From Actinopolymorpha rutila (lineage in GTDB: Bacteria > Actinomycetota > Actinomycetes > Propionibacteriales > Actinopolymorphaceae), in contig NZ_JACBZH010000001.1 in the NCBI RefSeq assembly GCF_013407855.1, positions 3,534,001 through 3,598,000 on the forward strand: a DNA stretch of 64,000 nt. Reading direction: 5' to 3'. Under the pieces are notes generated by a model, which searched no databases, was not told the origin of the DNA, and worked only from the letters and a program-made list of their open reading frames with translations. The number at the start of each line of letters is the position of its first letter. Position 1 is the first letter of the stretch. The translations under genes and the position numbers were made by a program. This document shows positions 42,380 to 51,842 of the stretch, piece after piece.

Positions 42380-44851
42380 TCAGTTGGTGACGCGGTAGGC
42401 GTCGAACACACCGTCCACGCTGCGCACCGCGCGGAGCACGTGACCGAGATGCTTCGGGTCGCCCATCTCGAAGGTGAACCTGCTCTTGGCCACCCGGTCG
42501 CGGGTCGTGGTCACCGACGCCGACAGGATGTTGACGTGCTGGTCGGACAGGATCCGGGTGATGTCACTGAGCAGCCGGGCGCGGTCCAGCGCCTCCACCT
42601 GGACCGCGACGAGGAACAGGCTCTGCGCCGTGGGCGCCCACTCGACCTCGACCATGCGTTCGGGCTGGGCGGTCAGGTGGCCGATGTTGACACAGTCACC
42701 GCGGTGCACCGAGACACCCGCGCCACGGGTGACGAACCCGACGATCGCGTCGCCCGGCACCGGCGTACAGCACTTGGCCAGCTTCACCCAGACGTCGGTC
42801 ACGCCCTTCACGACCACGCCGGAGTCGCCCCGGGGCAACCGCTCCTTGCGGCCGGCCTCCGGGGAGATGATGACCGCCTCGGAGACGTCCTCGGCCTCCT
42901 CGCCGGAGCCGCCGACCGACTCCACCAGCCGGCGGACCACCGACTGCGCGGTGATGGTGCCCTCTCCCACCGCGGCGTACAGCGCCGACACGTCGGTGTA
43001 TTTCAGGTCACGCGCGATCGTGGCCAGCGACTCGTGGGTGAGCATCCGCTGCAGCGGCAGGCCCTCCTTGCGGACCATCCGGGCCAGCTGCTCCTTGCCC
43101 TGGTCGATGGCCTCCTCGCGGCGTTCCTTGGTGAACCAGTGCCGGATCTTGTTGCGGGCGCGGGGGCTGCGGACGAAGCTCAGCCAGTCACGGCTCGGTG
43201 CGGCACCCTCGGCCTTGGAGGTGAACACCTCCACCAGGTCGCCGTTCTCCAGCTGGCTCTCCAGCGGGACCAGCCGGCCGTTGACCCGGGCGCCGATACA
43301 GCGGTGGCCGACCTCGGTGTGGATGGCGTACGCGAAGTCGACCGGCGTCGAACCGGTGGGCAACGCGATCACGTCGCCGCGCGGGGTGAAGACGTAGACC
43401 TGGGTGGAGTTGATCTCGAAGCGCAGCGACTCCAGGAACTCGCCGGGGTCCTCGGTCTCGCGCTGCCAGTCCAGCAACTGCCGGAGCCAGGCCATGTCGT
43501 TGGGGCCGCCGTTGTCGGTCTCCGGACCGGCGGTCGGGTCCTCCTTGTACTTCCAGTGGGCGGCGACGCCGTACTCTGCGCGCCGGTGCATCGCGAACGT
43601 CCGCAGCTGCATCTCGACCGGCTTGCCCTCCGGCCCCATCACCGAGGTGTGCAGCGACTGGTACATGTTGAACTTCGGCATCGCGATGTAGTCCTTGAAC
43701 CGCCCGGGCACGGGGTTCCATCGCGCGTGGATGACGCCGAGAGCGGCGTAACAGTCGCGTACGGAGTCGGTCAGGACCCGGATGCCGACCAGGTCGTAGA
43801 TGTCGCCGAACTCCCGGCCCCGCACGATCATCTTCTGGTAGATCGAGTAGTAGTGCTTGGGCCGGCCGGTGACCGTCGCCTTGATCTTGGCCTCGCGCAG
43901 GTCGGACTGCACCCGGTCTATGACCTTCGCGAGGTACTCGTCGCGCGAGGGTGCCCGCTCGGCGACCAGCCGGACGATCTCGTCGTACAGCTTGGGATGC
44001 AGGGTGGCGAACGCGAGATCCTCGATCTCCCACTTCAGCGTGTTCATGCCGAGGCGGTGGGCCAGTGAGGCGTAGATCTCCAGGGTCTCCCGCGCGGTGC
44101 GCTCCTGGGAGGCCTGCTTGACGTATCGCAGCGTCCGCATGTTGTGCAGCCGGTCGGCGAGCTTGATCACCAGCACCCGGATGTCCTTGGCCATCGCGAT
44201 GACCATCTTGCGGATGGTCTCGGCCTGGGCGCTCTCGCCGTACTTCACCTTGTCGAGCTTGGTCACGCCGTCGACCAGCAGCGCGATCTCGTCGCCGAAG
44301 TCGTTGCGGAGCTCGGTGAGGGTGTACGGCGTGTCCTCCACCGTGTCGTGCAGCAACGCCGCACACAGGGTCGGCGGCGTCATGCCGAGCTCGGCCAGGA
44401 TGGTGGCCACCGCGACGGGATGGGTGATGAACGGGTCGCCGCTCTTGCGGGTCTGACCCCGGTGATAGCGCTCGGCCGTGTGGTAGGCGCGCTCGATGAG
44501 CGCCAGGTCGGCCTTGGGGTGGGTGCTGCGGACGATCCGGAACAACGGCTCCAGCACGGGATTGCCCTGCGGCGTCCGGCCCAGCCGGGCAAGCCGCTGG
44601 CGCATCCGCCGCGACGAGGCTGAGAACGGGCCGACTGCGGTCTGCCCGCCGGACGACGCGCGCCGGCCGCTCGACGGAACGGTCTCGGAGGTGCCGTTCG
44701 ACTCCTGGGGCGACTCGGCCGGACGAGTGTCGGAGTCCGGTGCGGTTGCCTCCAGGGCCGCGGCGCGGCTCCTGGACACGCTCACCGAGCGGTGCGGCGC
44801 CGGGGACACCTCGCGGCGCGCCGGCGCGGATGGAGCGGTCTCGTCGGCCAC
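42380..44851 (-). CDS. rel: Bifunctional (p)ppGpp synthetase/hydrolase
   Basis: Makes and degrades the alarmone (p)ppGpp. In 823 residues: a Ser/Arg/Pro-rich lead (~1-80), the HD hydrolase domain with [14 protein letters not shown] and LLHDTVEDT, the synthetase domain with [19 protein letters not shown] and [16 protein letters not shown], then TGS ([25 protein letters not shown]), helical, zinc-finger-like and ACT domains. GAGGAG six bases before GTG 44851 decides this start; GTG 44893 would add 14 residues. Both activities look intact. It follows apt, as in many actinobacteria. Confidence 0.95.
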   Translation of the reverse strand: MADETAPSAPARREVSPAPHRSVSVSRSRAAALEATAPDSDTRPAESPQESNGTSETVPSSGRRASSGGQTAVGPFSASSRRMRQRLARLGRTPQGNPVLEPLFRIVRSTHPKADLALIERAYHTAERYHRGQTRKSGDPFITHPVAVATILAELGMTPPTLCAALLHDTVEDTPYTLTELRNDFGDEIALLVDGVTKLDKVKYGESAQAETIRKMVIAMAKDIRVLVIKLADRLHNMRTLRYVKQASQERTARETLEIYASLAHRLGMNTLKWEIEDLAFATLHPKLYDEIVRLVAERAPSRDEYLAKVIDRVQSDLREAKIKATVTGRPKHYYSIYQKMIVRGREFGDIYDLVGIRVLTDSVRDCYAALGVIHARWNPVPGRFKDYIAMPKFNMYQSLHTSVMGPEGKPVEMQLRTFAMHRRAEYGVAAHWKYKEDPTAGPETDNGGPNDMAWLRQLLDWQRETEDPGEFLESLRFEINSTQVYVFTPRGDVIALPTGSTPVDFAYAIHTEVGHRCIGARVNGRLVPLESQLENGDLVEVFTSKAEGAAPSRDWLSFVRSPRARNKIRHWFTKERREEAIDQGKEQLARMVRKEGLPLQRMLTHESLATIARDLKYTDVSALYAAVGEGTITAQSVVRRLVESVGGSGEEAEDVSEAVIISPEAGRKERLPRGDSGVVVKGVTDVWVKLAKCCTPVPGDAIVGFVTRGAGVSVHRGDCVNIGHLTAQPERMVEVEWAPTAQSLFLVAVQVEALDRARLLSDITRILSDQHVNILSASVTTTRDRVAKSRFTFEMGDPKHLGHVLRAVRSVDGVFDAYRVTN

Positions 44852-45068
44852 TGCGGTCTCCTCGGGGGCGGCAAGAAACCAGTTTACGGGCACCGAGTCG
44901 GGTTGCCGTCAACCCTGTCCGAACCCGTCCGACGCCGACCCACCCGTCCCCTGTCGTACCACCTGTCCGGATCGTCCCCGGTGACCGGGTTGTCCGGCAG
45001 GTCCGGTTGGGCCGTTCCTCCAGTGTCCACCCCAGGCCTGCTTCCCGCCAGAAGCAGGGCACAGATCG

Positions 45069-45611
45069 TCAGACCGGCAGCAGCGAGTGAACGGTGAGGT
45101 CGCCGGTCCTGGTGCGCGGCGCGAGGAACGTGAGCTCGAGCAGTACCGAGACCCCGGCCACCTGTGCTCCGGCGTCGCGGATGAGGGCGTTCGTCGCCTC
45201 GACGGTGCCGCCGGTGGCGAGTACGTCGTCGACGATGAGCACCCGGTCACCCGGCTCGAAGGCTTCCCGCTGCACCTCGAGGGTCTCCTCGCCGTACTCG
45301 AGGGCGTAGGAGCGGGCGAGGGTCGGGCCGGGCAGCTTGCCGGCCTTGCGGACCGGAACGAACCCCGCACCCAGGGCCAGCGCCACCGGCGCGGCGAGGA
45401 TGAAACCCCGGGCCTCGATGCCGACCACCTTGTCCACCCGCGGTGTGGCGTTCCGCCACGGCGCGCCGAGTGCTTCGACGGTGTGCCCGAACGCCTCCGG
45501 GTCGGCCAGCAGCGGTGTGATGTCCTTGAAGACGACTCCGGGCTTGGGGTAGTCCGGGACGTCGCGGACCAGCTCCGCGACCAGGCGGTCCGCCGACCGG
45601 ATCCCGCTCAT
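45069..45611 (-). CDS. apt: Adenine phosphoribosyltransferase
   Basis: Salvages adenine to AMP with PRPP. The 180 residues hold the PRPP motif VLIVDDVLATGGTVEA, the DYPKPGVVFKDITPLL segment typical of Apt, and GIEARGFILAAPVALALG. The ATG at 45611 overlaps the secF stop by four bases. The secD-secF-apt-rel order is conserved in actinobacteria. Confidence 0.95.
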   Translation of the reverse strand: MSGIRSADRLVAELVRDVPDYPKPGVVFKDITPLLADPEAFGHTVEALGAPWRNATPRVDKVVGIEARGFILAAPVALALGAGFVPVRKAGKLPGPTLARSYALEYGEETLEVQREAFEPGDRVLIVDDVLATGGTVEATNALIRDAGAQVAGVSVLLELTFLAPRTRTGDLTVHSLLPV

Positions 45612-46858
45612 CGGCCCTGCCCCTTCGGACGCCGCGACGACCTCGGCTTGCGCTGGGGCTGGGTGCGCCCGGCCGACCCGTCGCTGGTCGACTGCGGCCT
45701 GCCGGCGGGGCGGCCCGGCGCGCGCGACGTCGCCGGCACCGACTGGCGGGTGCGGTTCGTCCCCGGCGCCTCGCCGGTGGCGGCGGGCTCCGCCTCTTCG
45801 GCGTCCGTCGCGGTGCCGATCGCGCCACTCGCGCCGACAGCGGCAGTCCCGGCACCCGCGCTCTTCGCGGCACCTGCCCGGCGCTGCTCCACCCGTCGGG
45901 CCAGCGCCCGCATCGCCGGCTCGCGTTCCTTCAGGTCGCACAGCAGCGGGGTGGCGATGAAGATCGAGGAGTACGTACCGACCGCGATGCCGATGAACAG
46001 CGCGAGGGCAAGGTCCTTCAGCGTCCCCGCACCGAGCAGGCCGGCGCCGACGAACAGGATGCCGGCCACCGGCAGGAGTGCGATGACGGAGGTGTTGATC
46101 GATCTGACGAGGGTCTGGTTGACGGCGAGGTTGGCCGCCTCGCTGTAGGTCCACCGGCTGCCCGAGGAGATCGACCGGGTGTTCTCACGCACCTTGTCGA
46201 AGACGACCACGGTGTCGTACAGCGAGTAGCCCAGGATGGTGAGCACGCCGATGACCGTGGCCGGAGTGACGTCGAAGCCGACCAGGGCGTAGATGCCGAT
46301 GGTGATCGCCACGTCGTGCAGCAGCGCGACCAGACCCGACACCGACATCCGCCATTCGCGGAAGTAGAGCCAGATCACGCCCATCACCAGGACGAGGAAC
46401 ACTCCGAGACTCAGTGCCGCCTTGTCGGTGATCTGCGCACCCCAGGTCGGCCCGATGCTGGAGTAGTCGATCTGACCTTCGCTGACCTTGAGGTGCTGTG
46501 CGATCGCCGTGCGGGCCTTGGCGATCTCGTCGGTGCTCAGGGGCGGGGTCTCGACCCGGACCTGGTTGCTGCCGATCGAGGTGACGACCGGCTCCGCACT
46601 GTGGAGGACGCCGGTGTCGGCGACGGCGGACCGGACGCCCGGAATGGCGGCCTGTGCCGTGCCCGATGTCACCGGCGCCTGGAAGTCGACGCCGCCGCGG
46701 AACTCGATGGAGAAGTTCAGGCCGCGTACGAGTACGGCGCCGATCGCGATCAGCAGGACGACCGCGGAGACGAGGTACCACAGCTTCCGCCGGCCGACGA
46801 AGTTCAGCGAGAGTTCGCCGGTGTAGAGCTTGTGCCCGACGGCACCCAGGCGCGACAT
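45608..46858 (-). CDS. secF: Protein translocase subunit SecF
   Basis: RND-type partner of SecD that uses the proton gradient to aid late export through SecYEG. The 416 residues have a first membrane segment (~27-47), the extracytoplasmic GLNFSIEFRGGVDFQ domain, and five further segments with GYSLYDTVVVFDKVREN. The C-terminal ~110 residues are an Arg/Pro/Ala/Gly-rich cytoplasmic tail, longer than in E. coli. The ATG at 46858 lies one base after the secD stop. Confidence 0.95.
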   Translation of the reverse strand: MSRLGAVGHKLYTGELSLNFVGRRKLWYLVSAVVLLIAIGAVLVRGLNFSIEFRGGVDFQAPVTSGTAQAAIPGVRSAVADTGVLHSAEPVVTSIGSNQVRVETPPLSTDEIAKARTAIAQHLKVSEGQIDYSSIGPTWGAQITDKAALSLGVFLVLVMGVIWLYFREWRMSVSGLVALLHDVAITIGIYALVGFDVTPATVIGVLTILGYSLYDTVVVFDKVRENTRSISSGSRWTYSEAANLAVNQTLVRSINTSVIALLPVAGILFVGAGLLGAGTLKDLALALFIGIAVGTYSSIFIATPLLCDLKEREPAMRALARRVEQRRAGAAKSAGAGTAAVGASGAIGTATDAEEAEPAATGEAPGTNRTRQSVPATSRAPGRPAGRPQSTSDGSAGRTQPQRKPRSSRRPKGQGR

Positions 46859-46859
46859 G

Positions 46860-48572
46860 TCAGGCCCCCTTCGGCGACGAGGCACGGGTTGCGGTGCGCG
46901 GAGCCAGGCGGCTGCGCGGCACACCGAGCCGGGACGGATCGAGTCCGGAGAAGCGGTGTCCCTCACCGAAGAAGTGCGTGCGGGCCAGCAGGGTGACCAG
47001 CGGCTTGGTGAAGATGAACACGATGATGATGTCGATCAGCGTGGTCAGCCCCAGCGCGTAGGCGAAGCCGCGGACGTTGCCCACCGACAGCGCGTACAGC
47101 ACCACCGCCGCCAGCAGCGACACCGAGTCGGCGGCGAGGATGGTGCGCCGGGCACGCACCCAGCCGGTCTCCACCGCGGTGCGCAGACTTCGGCCGTCGC
47201 GCACCTCGTCGCGTAAGCGTTCGAAGTAGACGACGAAGGAGTCCGCCGTGATGCCGATGGCGACGATCAGGCCGGCGATCCCGGCCAGGGTGAGCGTGAA
47301 GCCCGCCGACGTTCCGAGCAACACCACCGAGGCGTAGACGAGGGCACCGGCGGCGGCCAGGGACAGCACCACCACCAGGCCGAGGCCGCGGTAGTAGAAG
47401 AACGAGTAGAGCACCACCAGCGCGAGGCCGATCGCCCCGGCGACCAGGCCGCCGGTGAGCTGGTCGCTTCCCAGGGTGGGAGACACCGCCGAGACCTGGC
47501 TGGTCTCGAAGCTCAGCGGCAGAGCGCCGTACTTCAGCGTGTTGGCGAGGTCGGTCGCCTCCTGCTGGGAGAAGTTGCCGGTGATGCTGGCCTGCCCGTC
47601 GGTGATCGGCCCCTGGATCACGGGGTACGACACGACCTTGCCGTCCAGCACGATCGCGAACTGGCTCAACGGCTGCTGCAGTTGGTACATCTGCGTGCTC
47701 GCCTGCGCGAACTTGCTCTTGCCCGCGCCCTTGAGGCGCAGGCCCACCTGCCACGCGAGCTGGTTCTGCGGCAGCTGCGCACTGGCGTCGGCGATCTCGG
47801 AACCGAGGATGATCGCCGGCCCGAGGACGAACTTCGTGGTGCCCTCGCGGTCACAGGTGAACAGCGCCTGTTTGGAATTGTCCTTGCCGGGCGTGTAGTC
47901 GGCGCACTTGAACTTCTGCAGTTCGGCCATCTGCTGGGGCGACGCGCCGGTGGTGGAGACCTGGACCTTGCCGTTGTCGACCGCCGGTGTGGTCGCCTTG
48001 GGGCTCGGGGTGGCCGTCTTGGGGGTCGGCGTGGGAGTGGGCTTCGCCGCGTCCCGCCGGAACGCCTGCGGCACCGCCCGGCCGGGAGAGCGTGGCTTTG
48101 CGCTCTTCGAGGACTTGGTGGAGGGGGAGACCGACGGCTTCGGCTTCGGCGTGGCCGGCGACTTGGACGGCGTGGCCTTCGGCTTCGGGGCCGCCGCGGA
48201 GACCGGTGCCGCGGCCAGCACCTGCCGGAAGCGCAGCTCCGCGGTGCTACCCACCAACCGGACGATCTGATCCTGACCGACGCCCGGCACCTCGACCACG
48301 ATGTGGTTGTTGCCCTGGGTGGTCACCTCCGCCTCGGCGATCGAGCCCACGCGGTTGCGGATGATGTCGACCGCCTCGGCGAGCTTCTCCGGGGTGACCG
48401 GACCCTGACCCGCGGACGGCCGCGCGGTCAGCGTGATGGACGTACCACCGCGCAGGTCGAGGCCGAGCCGCGGTGTCCACGCACCGAGCGTGGCCATCAG
48501 CCCGACACCGACCAGCAGCGCCACCAGAAGCACCGCGAGAGAGCGCCAGGGATGCGGTCTCTTCGTCGCCAC
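46860..48572 (-). CDS. secD: Protein translocase subunit SecD
   Basis: RND-type export subunit, 570 residues. The N-terminal membrane segment (~10-30) leads to GLDLRGGTSITL and the P1 domain; residues ~121-200 are an inserted Ala/Pro/Lys/Ser/Thr low-complexity linker; then P1 resumes with GKVQVSTTG, and five C-terminal membrane segments follow with the proton-path motif GITADSFVVYFERLRDE. The linker is expected outside the membrane. yajC lies 32 bp upstream. Confidence 0.95.
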   Translation of the reverse strand: MATKRPHPWRSLAVLLVALLVGVGLMATLGAWTPRLGLDLRGGTSITLTARPSAGQGPVTPEKLAEAVDIIRNRVGSIAEAEVTTQGNNHIVVEVPGVGQDQIVRLVGSTAELRFRQVLAAAPVSAAAPKPKATPSKSPATPKPKPSVSPSTKSSKSAKPRSPGRAVPQAFRRDAAKPTPTPTPKTATPSPKATTPAVDNGKVQVSTTGASPQQMAELQKFKCADYTPGKDNSKQALFTCDREGTTKFVLGPAIILGSEIADASAQLPQNQLAWQVGLRLKGAGKSKFAQASTQMYQLQQPLSQFAIVLDGKVVSYPVIQGPITDGQASITGNFSQQEATDLANTLKYGALPLSFETSQVSAVSPTLGSDQLTGGLVAGAIGLALVVLYSFFYYRGLGLVVVLSLAAAGALVYASVVLLGTSAGFTLTLAGIAGLIVAIGITADSFVVYFERLRDEVRDGRSLRTAVETGWVRARRTILAADSVSLLAAVVLYALSVGNVRGFAYALGLTTLIDIIIVFIFTKPLVTLLARTHFFGEGHRFSGLDPSRLGVPRSRLAPRTATRASSPKGA

Positions 48573-48604
48573 GTCGTCTACTCACTCTCCCCGTGAAGCG
48601 GGTC

Positions 48605-48973
48605 TCATGCCGTGGGGTCCTCGGGGCGGTCGCTCGGCGGCGGCGTGGTTCCTTCGCCGACCTGCGGCTGCGAGGGCTGATCCGGCTGGTCGATGATGCG
48701 GACGATGGCCTGGCGTACGTGCCGGGCGTACACACCCGGCGCGATCTCGAGCACCACCGCGTCGTCCTCCACGGCGTGCACGGTGGCCAGCAGACCCGCT
48801 CCGGTCATCACCTGCTGACCGGGCTGCAGCTTGTTCTGCATGTTCGAGGTCTCGCGCTGGCGGCGCCGTTGCGGACGAATCGCCACGACCCAGAACAACA
48901 CCAACAGAAGGATCGGTAGCAGCAGCGTCCAGTAGTTGGCGCCGCCGCCGGTGGCCGCCTGGCTGAGGAGCAT
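48605..48973 (-). CDS. yajC: Preprotein translocase subunit YajC
   Basis: Small SecDF partner of 122 residues with one membrane segment (~14-34), the RPQRRRQRE cytoplasmic basic patch, and the MTGAGLLATVHAVEDDAVVLEIAPGV domain typical of YajC. The tail is Pro/Gln/Asp-rich. AAGGA stands ten bases before ATG 48973; an ATG at 48982 is nearly on top of that site and so less likely, but would add only three residues. Confidence 0.92.
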   Translation of the reverse strand: MLLSQAATGGGANYWTLLLPILLLVLFWVVAIRPQRRRQRETSNMQNKLQPGQQVMTGAGLLATVHAVEDDAVVLEIAPGVYARHVRQAIVRIIDQPDQPSQPQVGEGTTPPPSDRPEDPTA

Positions 48974-49125
48974 GGAGGTCATTTCCTTCCCCGACGTCGC
49001 GATCGCCGGTTTGGTCGTCTGGCCACGGCCATGTCACGCACGGCCACCGGCGGAGTCTAGCGGCGCCGTCCGGCGCGGGGACGTGCGACCTGTCCGTGGC
49101 GGGCGAGCCTTTCCGTCAAGCCCCG

Positions 49126-49149
49126 TGACGATCACCATGACGATCACCG
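49126..49149. repeat. Tandem 12-bp repeat in the ruvB-yajC gap
   Basis: TGACGATCACC(A/G) occurs twice in tandem, with a third degenerate copy just after. It lies between the ruvB stop and the yajC start. Probably simple-sequence repeats; nothing suggests a specific binder. Confidence 0.4.
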
Positions 49150-49204
49150 TGACGACACCGCGAGGACCATGGCGACGATCACGGCGGCGGAGCGGGTGCC
49201 CCGC

Positions 49205-50281
49205 TCACGGATCGTCGAACAGGCTGGGCGACTGCCCGAACGCCGCGTCGACCGGTGGCGCCAACCCGAGCTGCCGCCAGGCCGCCGGCGTCGCCACCCG
49301 TCCCCGTGGAGTGCGGGCGAGGTAACCCCGCCGGACCAGGAACGGCTCGGCCACCTCCTCCACTGTCTCGCGTTCCTCGCCGACCGCGACGGCGAGGGTC
49401 GACACGCCCACCGGGCCGCCACCGAACCGGCGGCACAGCGCGTCGAGCACGGCCCGGTCGAGCCGGTCCAGGCCCTCCTCGTCCACCTCGTACAGGTCGA
49501 GCGCCGCCTGCGCTGTCTTCGTGCGTACGACGCCGTCGGCACGGACCTGGGCGTAGTCGCGGACCCGGCGCAACAGCCGGTTGGCGATCCGCGGCGTGCC
49601 GCGGGACCGGCTGGCCACCTCCCGGGCGGCATCGTCGGTGATGGGTACGTCGAGCAGCTGCGCGGACCGGCGGACGATCTCGTCCAGCTCGGCCACCTCG
49701 TAGTACTCCAGGTGGCCGGTGAAGCCGAAGCGGTCCCGCAGCGGCCCCGGCAACAGCCCGGCGCGCGTGGTCGCGCCCACCAGCGTGAACGGCGGGATCT
49801 CCAGTGGAATGGCGGTCGCACCCGGCCCCTTGCCCACCACGACGTCGACCCGGAAGTCCTCCATCGCCATGTAGAGCATCTCCTCGGCGGGGCGGCTCAT
49901 CCGATGGATCTCGTCCAGGAAGAGCACCTCCCCCTCGGCCAGGGAGGACAGGATGGCGGCGAGGTCACCGGCGTGCTGGATGGCCGGGCCGCTGGTCACC
50001 CGCAGCGGGGCGGACAGCTCGGCGGCGATGATCATCGCCAGGGTGGTCTTGCCCAGGCCGGGCGGGCCGGCGAGCAGCACGTGGTCCGGTGGCCGGCCGC
50101 GACTGCGGGCAGCCTCCAGCACCAGGCCGAGCTGGTCGCGGACACGGCCCTGGCCGATCAGCTCCGCCAGGGTGCGCGGGCGCAGCGCCGCCTCGACGGT
50201 GCTCTCGTCGGCGGCGGCCTCCGCGGCGATCAGGGAACGGCCGACCGAGTGGTCGCCGCCGTCGTCGACGTCGGACGTCAT
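49205..50281 (-). CDS. ruvB: Holliday junction branch migration helicase RuvB
   Basis: AAA+ motor of the RuvAB complex, 358 residues. Walker [10 protein letters not shown], Walker [11 protein letters not shown], sensor GATTRAGLL, arginine finger region and the C-terminal winged helix ([17 protein letters not shown]) are present. It follows ruvA after 62 bp; ruvC-ruvA-ruvB are in order on the minus strand. Confidence 0.97.
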   Translation of the reverse strand: MTSDVDDGGDHSVGRSLIAAEAAADESTVEAALRPRTLAELIGQGRVRDQLGLVLEAARSRGRPPDHVLLAGPPGLGKTTLAMIIAAELSAPLRVTSGPAIQHAGDLAAILSSLAEGEVLFLDEIHRMSRPAEEMLYMAMEDFRVDVVVGKGPGATAIPLEIPPFTLVGATTRAGLLPGPLRDRFGFTGHLEYYEVAELDEIVRRSAQLLDVPITDDAAREVASRSRGTPRIANRLLRRVRDYAQVRADGVVRTKTAQAALDLYEVDEEGLDRLDRAVLDALCRRFGGGPVGVSTLAVAVGEERETVEEVAEPFLVRRGYLARTPRGRVATPAAWRQLGLAPPVDAAFGQSPSLFDDP

Positions 50282-50343
50282 GCGGACAACTCCTCGCGGA
50301 TGGTCGGTACGCGGTGGGTGCGCTGGCCGGTGTGATGGGCGGG

Positions 50344-51018
50344 TCAGGCCCTGGAGAGCGTACGGAGTGCGGCCCGCAACAGCGCGGCCACGTCCGGCGT
50401 GCCGTTGGCTCCGTTGCCGGTCCTGGCACCGTTCGCACCGCCGTCGTCGCCGGCCGTCTCCTCCGCCATCGGGGCGACGGCGTCCAGCGCGGACTCGGCC
50501 TCCCGCGCGGACCAGCCCAGGCCGAGCAGGGCGCCGCGTACCTGGTCACGCCAGGCGGCTCCCGGCGCCACTCCCGCGACCGGGAGCGCGGCACCGGCGC
50601 CGGCCGAGCCGCCGACCGGCGCCCCGAGCCGGTCCTTCAGCTCCAGCACGATCCGCTGCGCGCCCTTGCGGCCGATGCCCGGAACCTTGGTGAGCGCGAC
50701 GAGGTCCTCGGCGGCGACCGCGCGGCGGAGTTCGTCCGGACGGTGCACCGCCAGCATCGCCTGCGCCAGCCTCGGCCCGACGCCACTCGCGGTCTGCAGC
50801 AGCTCGAACACCGCGCGCTCGTCGTCGTCGGCGAAGCCGTAGAGCGTCAGGGAGTCCTCCCGGACGACCAGGCTGGTCGGCAACTTCGCGGTCGTGCCCA
50901 CGCGCAGGTCGGCGAGAGTGGCCGGGGAGGCCCGGACCTCCATGCCGACGCCGCCGACCTCGACGACCGCGGTGTCGAGCCCGACGGAGGCGATGGTTCC
51001 ACGGACGAATGCGATCAC
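50344..51018 (-). CDS. ruvA: Holliday junction DNA-binding protein RuvA
   Basis: Tetrameric junction-binding protein, 224 residues. The N-terminal OB-fold starts [12 protein letters not shown], the tandem HhH motifs are [12 protein letters not shown] and [20 protein letters not shown], and domain III is at the end. A Gly/Ala/Asn-rich insertion (~185-205) precedes the last helix. The GTG at 51018 overlaps the end of ruvC by four bases. Confidence 0.95.
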   Translation of the reverse strand: MIAFVRGTIASVGLDTAVVEVGGVGMEVRASPATLADLRVGTTAKLPTSLVVREDSLTLYGFADDDERAVFELLQTASGVGPRLAQAMLAVHRPDELRRAVAAEDLVALTKVPGIGRKGAQRIVLELKDRLGAPVGGSAGAGAALPVAGVAPGAAWRDQVRGALLGLGWSAREAESALDAVAPMAEETAGDDGGANGARTGNGANGTPDVAALLRAALRTLSRA

Positions 51019-51740
51019 GTGCTGCTCCTCGGTGGGTCGGGGGCGCGGCGTGGAGTCTGCCACCTGGCCGCCCCGGTCGTCGCGTTGGTCGCGTTGGTCG
51101 TGGCCCTGGTGCTCGCTCTGGTCGTCGCTCCGGTCGCGGCGTTGGCCGGCCGTGCGCGAGTGGCAGTCCGCGCGGCCTGGACCTTTGCCGCCTGCGCCTT
51201 CGCCGCCTGGGCCTGTGCCGCCTGCAGCTTCGATGCCTGGGCCTTCGCGGCCTCGATCCGGGCCGCCGCCGGTCCGCGCCACAGATGGCAGATGGCCAGT
51301 GCCAGCGCGTCGGCGGCGTCTGCCGGGCGGGGCTTGCTGGCCAGGGCGAGGATCCGGGTGACCATGTTGGTCACCTGCTCCTTGCCGGCCCGGCCGCTCC
51401 CGGTGACCGCCGCCTTGACCTCACTCGGCGTGTGCAGGCCGACCGGGATGCCGCGCCGGGCCGCCGCGGCCAGCACGACACCGCTCACCTGCGCGGTGCC
51501 CATCACGGTGCGGACGTTGTGCTGGCTGAACACGCGTTCCAGCGCCACCGCGTCGGGCTGATGCTCGTCCAGCCAGTCACCGACGGCCCGGTCGACGGCG
51601 AGCAGGCGGGCGCCCAGCTCCTCGTCGGGCCCGGTGCGCACGACGTCGACGGCGACCAGCGCCAGCTGACGGGGATGCCCGCCCTGGACCAGCCCGAGCC
51701 CGCAGCGGGTCAGGCCGGGGTCGACTCCGAGCACCCGCAC
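51015..51740 (-). CDS. ruvC: Holliday junction resolvase RuvC with an Ala-rich C-terminal tail
   Basis: Endonuclease that resolves junctions. The core (1-157) is complete with catalytic acids Asp7, Glu68, Asp141 and Asp144 in their usual motifs. Residues ~160-241, about 80, are an extra tail rich in Ala, Lys, Gln, Thr and Arg with a quasi-repeat ([14 protein letters not shown]), roughly half the size of the core. RuvC is usually ~160-190 residues. The tail is Lys/Arg-rich and could bind DNA. Confidence 0.93.
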   Translation of the reverse strand: MRVLGVDPGLTRCGLGLVQGGHPRQLALVAVDVVRTGPDEELGARLLAVDRAVGDWLDEHQPDAVALERVFSQHNVRTVMGTAQVSGVVLAAAARRGIPVGLHTPSEVKAAVTGSGRAGKEQVTNMVTRILALASKPRPADAADALALAICHLWRGPAAARIEAAKAQASKLQAAQAQAAKAQAAKVQAARTATRARPANAATGATTRASTRATTNATNATTGAARWQTPRRAPDPPRSST

Positions 51741-51842
51741 CGGCTGTCGTACCTCCCGCGTCGTTCACCGAACACCTGTTCGGAGCCTAGCGGTGGTTGA
51801 TCAGCGGGCGCGGACGACGCGCCGGAGCGAGCCGAGACCGGG

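Noticed and set aside
49126..49161. TGACGATCACC repeats as a CRISPR remnant or attachment site
   Set aside because: Repeats are 12 bp with no spacers, and no cas, integrase or tRNA gene is near.
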